From Granulicatella elegans (GTDB lineage: Bacteria > Bacillota > Bacilli > Lactobacillales > Aerococcaceae): 64,000 nucleotides of DNA. The translations under genes were made by a program, and so were the position numbers. The notes under the pieces were generated by a model, which did no database searches, was not told the origin of the DNA, and saw only the letters and a program-made list of their open reading frames with translations. This document shows positions 42,965 through 50,855 of this stretch, one piece after another (positions within the stretch are counted from its first letter, which is position 1; each line of letters opens with the position of its first letter). The DNA is taken from contig NZ_CP085953.1 in assembly GCF_020735385.1 (NCBI RefSeq), forward strand, positions 1,302,001-1,366,000, written 5' to 3'.

Positions 42965-44078
42965 GAAAAAAGTACTCTTCTTTTTATGGTCGTTCTCATT
43001 AGGAGGAGGAGCTGAAAAAATACTTTCTACTATCGTATCAAATTTAGACTTATCTAAATATGAAATTGACATCTTAGAAATGGAACATTTTGATAAAGGC
43101 TACGAATCTGTTCCTGAAGGAGTACGAATTTTAAAACCGTATAAGAAGAAAAGTTATGGACGAGTGATAGATGCCATTTTATGGAGACTCAGAATTTATT
43201 TTCCATATTTAGTAAGAAAAGGGCTAGTTAAAGATGAGTATGATATTGAAGTTTCTTTTACCATTATGAATCCTGCTTTTCCTTTTTCTAAGAGAAAAGA
43301 AGTGAAAAAAATTGCTTGGATTCATGGAAGTATCGAAGCCTTTTTGGAAGAGGAACAAGCTCACTATCGTAACAATCATTTTGAACAATTGAGCCATGCA
43401 GATAAAATTATTGCAATTTCTAAAAAAACAAGAAAATCGATTGAAACAGTTTATCCAATGTTTAATGATAAAATTCAAACGATTTATAATGGTTACGATT
43501 TTTCCACTCTGTTTGAAAAATCAGAAGAAGTAGCTCTAGTTACATTAGAAAAAAATAGCATTTGTGTGATTGGACGTTTGGAAGCTTTAAAAGGAACAGA
43601 TCGGGTGTTAGAAGTCTTTAACGAATTACAAAATGAAGTGGATGACGTTCATTTATACTATATTGGTAGTGGAGTACAAGAGAACTTCTTAAAAGAAGAA
43701 GTAGAACGTCTTCAATTACAGAATAAAGTTCATTTCTTGGGCTATCAGAAAAATCCATATTCTATTTTAAAGCAAGCTAAAGTCTTGCTATCTTTATCGA
43801 AGCAAGAAGGATTTTCAGGAGCAGTTGTAGAAGCTGTGACATTAGGAATTCCTTTTGTTTCTACAAATGTTGGTGGAGCTTTAGAATTATCGAATAATGG
43901 TCAATTTGGAGAAATGATAGAGACCAATCAAGAAGCTATTGATGCTCTAAAAAAATATATTACTGGAGAAAGAAACATTTCTGAGAATTATTCAGAATTT
44001 ATCCAACAATTTACAATTGAAAAACAACTGCAACAAATAGAGGAGTTATTTCAATCATCAAAAGAAGAAAGGGGTTAG
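42954..44078 (+). CDS. Glycosyltransferase family 4 (GT-B)
   Basis: 374 residues. The N-terminal acceptor domain begins VLFFLWSFSLGGGAEKIL, the usual Gly-rich entry of GT4 enzymes. The C-terminal donor domain has IGRLEALKGTDRVLEVF and the EGFSGAVVEA acidic motif with two Glu residues that position the nucleotide sugar. It is cytoplasmic or peripheral. The sugar is unknown. GTG 42945 opens the frame, but ATG 42954 fits the AAAGGTGA site. It overlaps the licD-like gene end. Confidence 0.9.
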   Translation: MASKKKVLFFLWSFSLGGGAEKILSTIVSNLDLSKYEIDILEMEHFDKGYESVPEGVRILKPYKKKSYGRVIDAILWRLRIYFPYLVRKGLVKDEYDIEVSFTIMNPAFPFSKRKEVKKIAWIHGSIEAFLEEEQAHYRNNHFEQLSHADKIIAISKKTRKSIETVYPMFNDKIQTIYNGYDFSTLFEKSEEVALVTLEKNSICVIGRLEALKGTDRVLEVFNELQNEVDDVHLYYIGSGVQENFLKEEVERLQLQNKVHFLGYQKNPYSILKQAKVLLSLSKQEGFSGAVVEAVTLGIPFVSTNVGGALELSNNGQFGEMIETNQEAIDALKKYITGERNISENYSEFIQQFTIEKQLQQIEELFQSSKEERG

Positions 44079-44082
44079 ATAG

Positions 44083-45558
44083 ATGCTGGATTCTTTAAGA
44101 AAACTTCATGCAGTACTCACAACTTTCTGCTATGGGTTAGCCATTGCTCTTTATTTGACTTATTTAAATAATAATCATTTAGAAACATTATTATATACAG
44201 TTGTGATGGTTTTTATTGCACATACATTATTTTGTGTTCATCTTTTAAAGTATCAATTAATTCATGCCTTGTTTTATATGACAATTTTTGTATTTTTATT
44301 TTCAAGACCGTTAATTGATTATTTAAGAACTGGAAGTTTTGAAACCTATCAACAGGATGCGTATGTATTTACCTTTAATGTCATACTAGTTTCTTTATTA
44401 GGATTATGGCTAGGTGGAATAATAGGTGTTAGATATTTTACCCGTAAAAAGGAAAAGCCTGTAGATGAAACTTCATATGCACGTTTGATTTTACAAGTTA
44501 GAAGAGTTTCACTAATAGTATTCTTGGTTACATATCCATTTTATGTATTAAGATTAGTCGAACGTTTAATGTTTAGATTACAGACAACTTATTATGGTTA
44601 TTATGCAAATTTTACAAGTAAATTACCTTACTTCACTTATTTATTATCAGCATTTATGTTCTATGCATTATGTGTGTATCTAGCGACAAAACCATCTAAA
44701 AAAGTATCGATATTTATGCTAGGTTTATACGTTTCAGCAAATATGATTCATTTAGTGATTGGAACGAGAAATCCATTTATTTTAAGTTTACTATTTGCCT
44801 TTGTATATTTCTTCATGCGTCACTATTCTGATAAAAAAGAAGTTTGGCTTGGACGTAGAGAAAAAATTGCTCTAGGACTAGGAACTCCAGTCTTAATGCT
44901 TGCTATGGGAGCGATGAACTATGTTCGGGATGGAGCAAAATTAAAATTCGACAGTATTTTTGCTTTATTAGTTGATTTTATTTATAAACAAGGAACTAGT
45001 TTTGGAGTTTTAGCGAGAGGTTATCTCTACCGTAGTAGTTTACCAATTAGAGAAATGAGAAACTTTACATTTGGACCAATAATTGATTATTTCTATCGTG
45101 GTAGTATAGGTATGAATGTATTAGGAACTAAAGCTTTTAAATCGACAACGAATAGTATTGAATTAGCCTTAGAAAGTAATAGTTACGCTCATAATATTTC
45201 GTATCTTGTATTAAAAAAACAATATTTAGATGGACATGGTATTGGAAGTAGTTACATAATGGAAATTTATACGGACTATGGATTTATTGGCTTACTGATA
45301 GCAAGCTGTATTTTGGGGTTTATTTTAATTGCTTTACTGACTTCAGCTTATCGTAAAAATCTACTTGGATTTACGGTTTCGTTATTAGTTCTTGGAAATC
45401 TATTCTTTATGGCGAGAAGTAGTTTTTCAGAAAGTTTCTTTAGTTTATTTACAATGCAATTTTGGACAGTCATTATTGTAATTTTCTTAATGTCTTATTC
45501 AATGAAGAAACCAATTTATCATACAACATTAGCAAAGGATGGTTATATAAATGTTTGA
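44083..45558 (+). CDS. Polytopic membrane protein, probable Wzy-type polysaccharide polymerase
   Basis: 491 residues with about 12 membrane helices and a large extracellular loop (about 310-390, holding the RSSLPIREMRNFTFGP segment), the usual layout of Wzy/O-antigen polymerases. The region IGTRNPFILSLLFAF and the GLLIASCILG end fit oligosaccharide repeat-unit polymerases. These share little sequence, so the call rests on topology and on its place between a glycosyltransferase and a Wzz-like gene. It overlaps the next gene by 8 bases. Confidence 0.72.
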   Translation: MLDSLRKLHAVLTTFCYGLAIALYLTYLNNNHLETLLYTVVMVFIAHTLFCVHLLKYQLIHALFYMTIFVFLFSRPLIDYLRTGSFETYQQDAYVFTFNVILVSLLGLWLGGIIGVRYFTRKKEKPVDETSYARLILQVRRVSLIVFLVTYPFYVLRLVERLMFRLQTTYYGYYANFTSKLPYFTYLLSAFMFYALCVYLATKPSKKVSIFMLGLYVSANMIHLVIGTRNPFILSLLFAFVYFFMRHYSDKKEVWLGRREKIALGLGTPVLMLAMGAMNYVRDGAKLKFDSIFALLVDFIYKQGTSFGVLARGYLYRSSLPIREMRNFTFGPIIDYFYRGSIGMNVLGTKAFKSTTNSIELALESNSYAHNISYLVLKKQYLDGHGIGSSYIMEIYTDYGFIGLLIASCILGFILIALLTSAYRKNLLGFTVSLLVLGNLFFMARSSFSESFFSLFTMQFWTVIIVIFLMSYSMKKPIYHTTLAKDGYINV

Positions 45559-46585
45559 AAATTATTCATTAGCTGATTTATTAGCTAATTTAAAGAAAAA
45601 GAAAAAATGGAATGCAATTGCTGTATTCGTCTTATTTATCTTAATGGCTGTACCGATGAGTTATAAAGCTATTACGTCAAAATCAGTCGTAAAAAATAAT
45701 ACAAGTTACTCAAGTTATATTATTTATAAAATTAATGCACCAGAAAAAGAATTTAAAACAGAAGCCAATACAAAGAATGATCAATTTAGTTTTTTTTATT
45801 CGAAATTAATTAGCTCTAATATGAATGGTGCGTATTTATTCAATGATTCAACCGATCAAGAAGTTGCAAGATTTGCAGGTGAAATTGCAAGTAATGCTAC
45901 TCAATTAAGAAATTCTGATGTTGATTTCTGGGAAAAAAAAATTATTGTCACTTCATTAGGGGACTATACAGGGGTTTCTGTAAAAGCATTAACAACAAGT
46001 CCAACTTTAAATCAATTAATTGAGAAAAAAGTGGATGCTTTAATGAATAGTTATAAAGATATTTTTAAAGACGTAAAAATCAACAAATTAGAAACAGTTA
46101 ATTCTCAAGAAGTGGGCGGAAGTGAAACAACCATTTCAAACTTCAATGTAAAACAATTAGTTTTAAGAATTGTTGTTGTTTTTGTATTTGCTGGATTTTT
46201 GGTTATCTTTATTAATTTTGCATGGTATTTATTTAATCCAACAATGAATCGTGCTGGTGATTTTAAAAAATATGATATGCATCAAATCTTTGAAATTGAA
46301 AATGCTGAAGTATTACGTCAATTAATTCGTTATAAAAAAGAAACTCATGGAGAGTTTGCTGTGGTAACTTCAAGTAAAGCAATTGCGAAACAATGGGAGA
46401 ATAAAATTCAAGATGTAACGATTGAGTATGTAGAAGCATCTAATTTTGAAAGAATTTGTCAATTTGATGCTTACTTATTTGTAGAAGAATTTGGTAAGAC
46501 TCGTTATGTTGATTTTGAAAAGAAATTACAAGAATTACATAATTTTGATAAAACAATTCTTGGTGTAGCAGTATTTCCACTATAA
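45551..46585 (+). CDS. Wzz/CpsC-like protein with a degenerate BY-kinase-like C-terminus
   Basis: 344 residues. Membrane helices at about 20-38 and 212-236 flank an extracellular domain, the Wzz/CpsC chain-length-regulator layout. After the second helix a cytoplasmic domain (about 250-344) reads VLRQLIRYKKE, FAVVTSS, and DAYLFVEEFGKTRYVDFEKK then ILGVAVFPL. That order resembles bacterial tyrosine kinases of the CpsD/Wzc type, but the Walker A Lys/Ser loop and the Tyr-rich tail are missing. It is probably a fusion with an inactive kinase module; this is an inference from the pattern, not a proven homology. Confidence 0.65.
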   Translation: MFENYSLADLLANLKKKKKWNAIAVFVLFILMAVPMSYKAITSKSVVKNNTSYSSYIIYKINAPEKEFKTEANTKNDQFSFFYSKLISSNMNGAYLFNDSTDQEVARFAGEIASNATQLRNSDVDFWEKKIIVTSLGDYTGVSVKALTTSPTLNQLIEKKVDALMNSYKDIFKDVKINKLETVNSQEVGGSETTISNFNVKQLVLRIVVVFVFAGFLVIFINFAWYLFNPTMNRAGDFKKYDMHQIFEIENAEVLRQLIRYKKETHGEFAVVTSSKAIAKQWENKIQDVTIEYVEASNFERICQFDAYLFVEEFGKTRYVDFEKKLQELHNFDKTILGVAVFPL

Positions 46586-46589
46586 TAAA

Positions 46590-46623
46590 AAATCTCGTCA
46601 GTTATTCTGGCGAGATTTTTTTG
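46590..46623 (+). terminator. Terminator of the glycopolymer cluster
   Basis: AAATCTCG (46590-46597) plus CAG pairs with CTG plus CGAGATTT (46611-46618), followed by a T-run. Confidence 0.9.
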
Positions 46624-46627
46624 TTTT

Positions 46628-46662
46628 CATTTCATATACATTTCATAAACACTCCTTATAAT
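46628..46662 (+). promoter_or_regulatory. vex promoter with an 11-bp-phased direct repeat
   Basis: CATTTCATA occurs at 46628-46636 and again at 46639-46647, exactly 11 bases apart. A perfect TATAAT (46657-46662) follows 9 bases later. No -35 hexamer is present. Direct repeats of one helical turn, replacing the -35, are typical of OmpR-family activated promoters. The candidate regulator is VncR, encoded downstream. Confidence 0.6.
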
Positions 46663-46698
46663 AAGTTACAGATAAGAAATGAGAGAGGAGTCATTCTT

Positions 46699-47970
46699 TT
46701 GATAAAAAATGCAATACTTTATATTTTAAGAAAGAAAAAGAAAAGTTTAATATTAATCACGATATTTAGCGTTATTCTATCTTGTATATTTGCTTGTATG
46801 AGGTTATTATCTACGACTTCTATGGTGCAACATCAATTAAAACAAACGACAACTTCTTCGTTTGAATTTAGAAAAAAAGATGGAACAAGTTTTTCATTCA
46901 AACAAGTGGAAGAGATGAAGAAAGTTGCAGATAATGAGTCTTTAGAAAAACATTATCAAACCATTGCAAAATTAGAAAATCACTCAGTTGTGACAGGTGA
47001 AGAAAAAATTCAACGAGATGATATTGATGAAGAAATGCAAAATGTTGTTTCGCTCAATTCTAGTAGCCAAGTGAATCGAGAAAAACTATTCTCAAGTGGA
47101 GTTTTCTCATTGTTAAAGGGAAAAATGATAGAAGCAACGGATGTTCATAAAATTATGATTCATGAAGAATTAGCTTCTAAAAATCAATTAAATCTTGGAG
47201 ATACGATAACCCTTGATGTAATCCAACAAGAAACTGGAGAGAAGAAAAAAGTAGACTATGAAATTGTTGGAATTTTTTCTGGGAAAAAGCAAGAAACGTA
47301 TACAGGATTAACTTCTGATTTTAGTGAAAATACAGTATTTACGGATTATGAATCCATTCGAAAAGTAATCTCTAGTGAATTAGGGGAAGTTGTAACAGGA
47401 TTAAATATATTTGCTTCTTCAAGTGAAGAATTACTAAAAATGAAACAAGCTATAGAAGCTTTACCATTCAATTGGGAAGAATTTGTAATCGAGGAGCAAA
47501 AGCAAGATTTTGATGATATTTTAGAAAGTATTACAGGTCTTCAAAGCATAGTTCAGTGGATGACAGTTGGAATTTTAATCGCTGGTGCGGTAGTTCTATC
47601 CTTAATGCTAATGTTAAGTGTGCGAGAAAGAATTTATGAGATTGGTATTTTATTATCGATTGGAATTCATAAAGCTTGGATTATTGGAAAATTTTTTGTT
47701 GAATTATTCTTATTAACGATTCCAGCTGTTTTTGTTTCGCTTGCATTAGCACCTATGATGGTTCATCAATTAATGAATGGATTTATATCGATGGATTCGG
47801 GACAAACTTCTTTAGGAAACTTTATTTCAAAAGGAGCACAACAAGGAGTAATGACTGTTTTTAGTCAAAGTTATGCATTATTAGCAATGGTGATTGTATT
47901 CTCACTTGCTGTAACATTAGGAATCTTTTTAATGAAAAAACCAAAAGAAATATTATCAAAAATGAGTTAG
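46699..47970 (+). CDS. vex1: ABC transporter permease (Vex1-like, MacB/FtsX type)
   Basis: About 423 residues. An N-terminal helix (about 16-37) is followed by an extracellular domain (40-290) and three C-terminal helices, the MacB/FtsX permease layout. The start is TTG 46699, since GAGAGGAG lies 8 bases before it and no ATG is in frame nearby; the open frame further upstream runs through the promoter. Gene order permease-ATPase-permease-regulator-kinase equals pneumococcal vex1-vex2-vex3-vncR-vncS, and all five lengths agree with that locus. The transported substrate is unknown. Confidence 0.87.
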   Translation: MIKNAILYILRKKKKSLILITIFSVILSCIFACMRLLSTTSMVQHQLKQTTTSSFEFRKKDGTSFSFKQVEEMKKVADNESLEKHYQTIAKLENHSVVTGEEKIQRDDIDEEMQNVVSLNSSSQVNREKLFSSGVFSLLKGKMIEATDVHKIMIHEELASKNQLNLGDTITLDVIQQETGEKKKVDYEIVGIFSGKKQETYTGLTSDFSENTVFTDYESIRKVISSELGEVVTGLNIFASSSEELLKMKQAIEALPFNWEEFVIEEQKQDFDDILESITGLQSIVQWMTVGILIAGAVVLSLMLMLSVRERIYEIGILLSIGIHKAWIIGKFFVELFLLTIPAVFVSLALAPMMVHQLMNGFISMDSGQTSLGNFISKGAQQGVMTVFSQSYALLAMVIVFSLAVTLGIFLMKKPKEILSKMS

Positions 47971-47980
47971 GAGAATGAAC

Positions 47981-48616
47981 ATGAGTGTATTATCAATGAA
48001 TAAAGTAAGTTATCAATATAAGGAAGCACGTCAATCTGTGTTATCACAAATTGATCAAGAATTTGAAGCAGGTAAATTTTACGCGATTATTGGAAAATCT
48101 GGTTCTGGGAAATCAACATTATTATCTCTATTAGCAGCGCTAGATAATCCAACAAGTGGAAAGATTTTATTTGAAGGAGAAGATATTCAAGAAAAAGGAG
48201 ATAGTTATCATCGTAAACATCATATTTCCTTAGTATTCCAAAATTATAATTTAATTGATTATTTAACTCCATTAGAAAATATTCGATTAGTTAATCCTAC
48301 AGCTACAAAAGAAATTTTATTACAGTTAGGATTAGAAGAAAGTCATGTGAATCGTAATGTTTTAAAATTATCAGGGGGACAACAACAAAGGGTAGCTATT
48401 GCTCGTGCATTGGTTTCAGAGGCTCCAATTATTTTAGCAGATGAACCAACAGGAAATTTAGATGAACATACAGCGGGTGAAATTATAGATGTATTAAAAT
48501 CACTGGCAAAAGAAAGAAAAAAATGTGTCATTGTTGTAACACATAGTAAAGAAGTAGCAAATGCTGCAGATACAATATTAGAATTACGTGAAACAAAACT
48601 TCACGAAGTGAAATAA
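47981..48616 (+). CDS. vex2: ABC transporter ATPase (Vex2-like)
   Basis: About 211 residues, LolD/MacB-type ATP-binding protein. Walker A GKSGSGKST, signature LSGGQQQRVAIARAL and Walker B IILADEPTGNLDE are all intact. ATG 47975 directly abuts the AGGAGA site, so ATG 47981, 7 bases away, is the better start. It sits between the two permease genes and energises them by mechanotransmission rather than classical import. Confidence 0.94.
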   Translation: MSVLSMNKVSYQYKEARQSVLSQIDQEFEAGKFYAIIGKSGSGKSTLLSLLAALDNPTSGKILFEGEDIQEKGDSYHRKHHISLVFQNYNLIDYLTPLENIRLVNPTATKEILLQLGLEESHVNRNVLKLSGGQQQRVAIARALVSEAPIILADEPTGNLDEHTAGEIIDVLKSLAKERKKCVIVVTHSKEVANAADTILELRETKLHEVK

Positions 48617-48636
48617 GTAGAGGGAGATGGAATAGG

Positions 48637-50010
48637 ATGAAAAATGCATTTGCTTATATTTCAAGAAAAATCTTCAAATCATTCGTATTATTTGTCGTTG
48701 TACTATCCATGGCGACATTAAGTATGATTGGATTATCCATGAAAGATGCAACAAATCAAGCTTCAAAAGAAGTATTTAAAAATATTACAAACAGTTTTTC
48801 AATGGAAATTAATCGTCGTGTGAATCAAGGAACACCTCGTGGTGGAGGAAACATTAAAGGAGAAGATATTAAAAAAATCTCTGAATCTCCAGATATCGAA
48901 GGAACGGTTAAACGAATTAATAGTGTAGCTGATTTAGCAGATTACGATATTATTGAAACAAAAGAAACTCAAGGAGTGTTAACACCTGATCGTATTAAGA
49001 AATTTAAACGTGCGGTTATGTTAACTGGGGTTAATGATTCTGCGAAAGAAAATAAATTTGTTTCTGGCGCTTATCAATTGGTAGAAGGAAGTCCACTAGT
49101 AGAATCAGATAAACATAAAATTTTAATGCATAAAGATTTAGCTGAAAAAAATCATTTAAAAGTAGGCGATAAAATTACATTAAAATCAAATATTTATGAT
49201 GCTGATAATGAAAAAGGTGCAAATGAAACAGTAGAAGTTGAAATTAAAGGACTATTTGATGGTCACAATAAAACGAGAGTTACAGCAGCACAAGAATTAT
49301 ATGAAAATACTTTAGTAACTGATATTCATACAGCAGCTAAAGTATATGGAAATACAGAAGATACAGCAGTGTATCAAGATGCGACATTCTTTGTAAAGGG
49401 AAATAAAAATCTTGATACAGCGATTAAAGATTTAGGGAAATTAGCGATTAATTGGAAATCTTATAATTTAGTAAAAAGTTCTTCTAACTTCCCAGCCTTA
49501 CAACAATCAATTTCTGGGATGTATGCTATCGCAAATAAATTATTTATTGGCTCTATTGCATTTGCAGGAATTACAGTGGCATTACTATTATTCTTATGGA
49601 TGAATGCTCGTCAAAGAGAAATTGGTGTTCTATTATCGATTGGCTTATCTAAAATGGAAATATTTGGACAATTTGTATGGGAGTTATTGTTCATTAGTTT
49701 ACCAGCCTTTGTAGGTGCAACAGGAGTTGCTATTTTGACTGGAAAAACAGTTGGAAATCAATTACTTGCAAGTGTTACTTCAAGTATTGCAAAACAAATG
49801 GGAAAACAAGCAGCCTCAACGGGTCTAGGTGGTGGAGCTGAAGTAGATGGCTTTAATAAGACATTAACTTCTTTAGAAATGGTGATTCAACCAACAAATG
49901 TACTTTATGTTGTTGGATTTATGATTGTGGTATTAGGCATTGCGTTAACGATTGCCAGTGTGAAAACATTTAGTAAAAATCCTAAAGAATTATTAATGGA
50001 TGTTGAATAG
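48637..50010 (+). CDS. vex3: ABC transporter permease (Vex3-like, MacB/FtsX type)
   Basis: 457 residues with one N-terminal helix (about 12-32), a long extracellular domain (35-300) and three C-terminal helices around 305-450. The conserved FtsX entry ARQREIGVLLSIGLSK precedes helix 3. It is longer than the partner permease because of extra residues between the last helices (GKQAASTGLGGGAEVDG). Start ATG 48637 follows AGAGGGAGATGG. A terminator follows before vncR. Confidence 0.88.
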   Translation: MKNAFAYISRKIFKSFVLFVVVLSMATLSMIGLSMKDATNQASKEVFKNITNSFSMEINRRVNQGTPRGGGNIKGEDIKKISESPDIEGTVKRINSVADLADYDIIETKETQGVLTPDRIKKFKRAVMLTGVNDSAKENKFVSGAYQLVEGSPLVESDKHKILMHKDLAEKNHLKVGDKITLKSNIYDADNEKGANETVEVEIKGLFDGHNKTRVTAAQELYENTLVTDIHTAAKVYGNTEDTAVYQDATFFVKGNKNLDTAIKDLGKLAINWKSYNLVKSSSNFPALQQSISGMYAIANKLFIGSIAFAGITVALLLFLWMNARQREIGVLLSIGLSKMEIFGQFVWELLFISLPAFVGATGVAILTGKTVGNQLLASVTSSIAKQMGKQAASTGLGGGAEVDGFNKTLTSLEMVIQPTNVLYVVGFMIVVLGIALTIASVKTFSKNPKELLMDVE

Positions 50011-50087
50011 AAGTTCAAAAACACAAAGGGAGAAAATGATGAACCTCTAGGAACCATAAACTGTAAACAAAAATGAAATAGATAAAT

Positions 50088-50136
50088 AAAATGAGCAGAC
50101 AATGAATAAAAAAGATTCTAAGTCTGCTCATTTTTT
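50088..50136 (+). terminator. Terminator between vex3 and vncR
   Basis: AAAATGAGCAGAC (50088-50100) pairs with GTCTGCTCATTTT (50122-50134), followed by Ts. The loop is long (21 bases). Confidence 0.85.
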
Positions 50137-50147
50137 ATGAAATGACA

Positions 50148-50176
50148 AGGACAGAAATAAGAAAATCATTTATAAT
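50148..50176 (+). promoter_or_regulatory. Promoter of vncRS
   Basis: AGGACA (50148-50153), 17 bases, TATAAT (50171-50176). TATGAAATG at 50136-50144 is the reverse complement of the vex repeat unit CATTTCATA, a possible half-site for the same regulator. Confidence 0.65.
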
Positions 50177-50198
50177 AAGATTGAGAGGAGATGAAGCT

Positions 50199-50855
50199 GT
50201 GAGAATTTTAATGGTTGAAGATGAAGCACCGATTCGTGAAGGAGTCTGTGATTATTTAAGTGAATGTAATTATGAGATGATTGCTGCTAGGGATGGACAA
50301 GAAGCGATAGATTTATTTGATTCAAATGAAGTTCATTTAGTGCTATTAGATATTCAATTGCCGAAAAAGAATGGATTAGAAGTACTAGAATATATTCGAA
50401 GAAAAAGTTCAATCCCTGCATTAATGTTAACAGCTTTTAGCGATGAAGAATATCAATTAAAAGCGTATAGTCAATTAGCGGATGGATATATTGAAAAACC
50501 ATTTTCCTTACCTGTTTTAAAAGCGAGAATTGATGCTTTAATGAAACGTTATTATCCGGACACAGAAGTGTTTACGTATCAAAATACGAGTGTGAATTTC
50601 TCTAGTTATACAGCAACTCTTTCTGGTGAAAAAGTAGATATGAATGCTAAAGAAATTGAGATTTTAAAATGTTTAGTCGATCATGAAGGGCAAGCATTAA
50701 GTAGGCAACAAATTATTGATCAAGTTTGGAAAGAAACAGATGAAATTCCTTTCGATCGAGTGATTGATGTCTATATGAAGGAATTACGTAAAAAATTAGC
50801 ATTGGATTGTATTATTACAATTCGTAATGTGGGATATAAATTGGAGAGACTATGA
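50199..50855 (+). CDS. vncR: OmpR-family response regulator (VncR-like)
   Basis: 218 residues: receiver domain with the phosphoacceptor Asp in LVLLDIQLPKKNG (about 52) and a winged-helix output domain (about 125-218). The open frame begins at ATG 50142, but the promoter lies inside that stretch, so GTG 50199, following GAGAGGAG, is the real start and gives the same 218-residue length as pneumococcal VncR. The kinase gene overlaps its end (ATGA). It probably controls the vex operon. Confidence 0.88.
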   Translation: MRILMVEDEAPIREGVCDYLSECNYEMIAARDGQEAIDLFDSNEVHLVLLDIQLPKKNGLEVLEYIRRKSSIPALMLTAFSDEEYQLKAYSQLADGYIEKPFSLPVLKARIDALMKRYYPDTEVFTYQNTSVNFSSYTATLSGEKVDMNAKEIEILKCLVDHEGQALSRQQIIDQVWKETDEIPFDRVIDVYMKELRKKLALDCIITIRNVGYKLERL

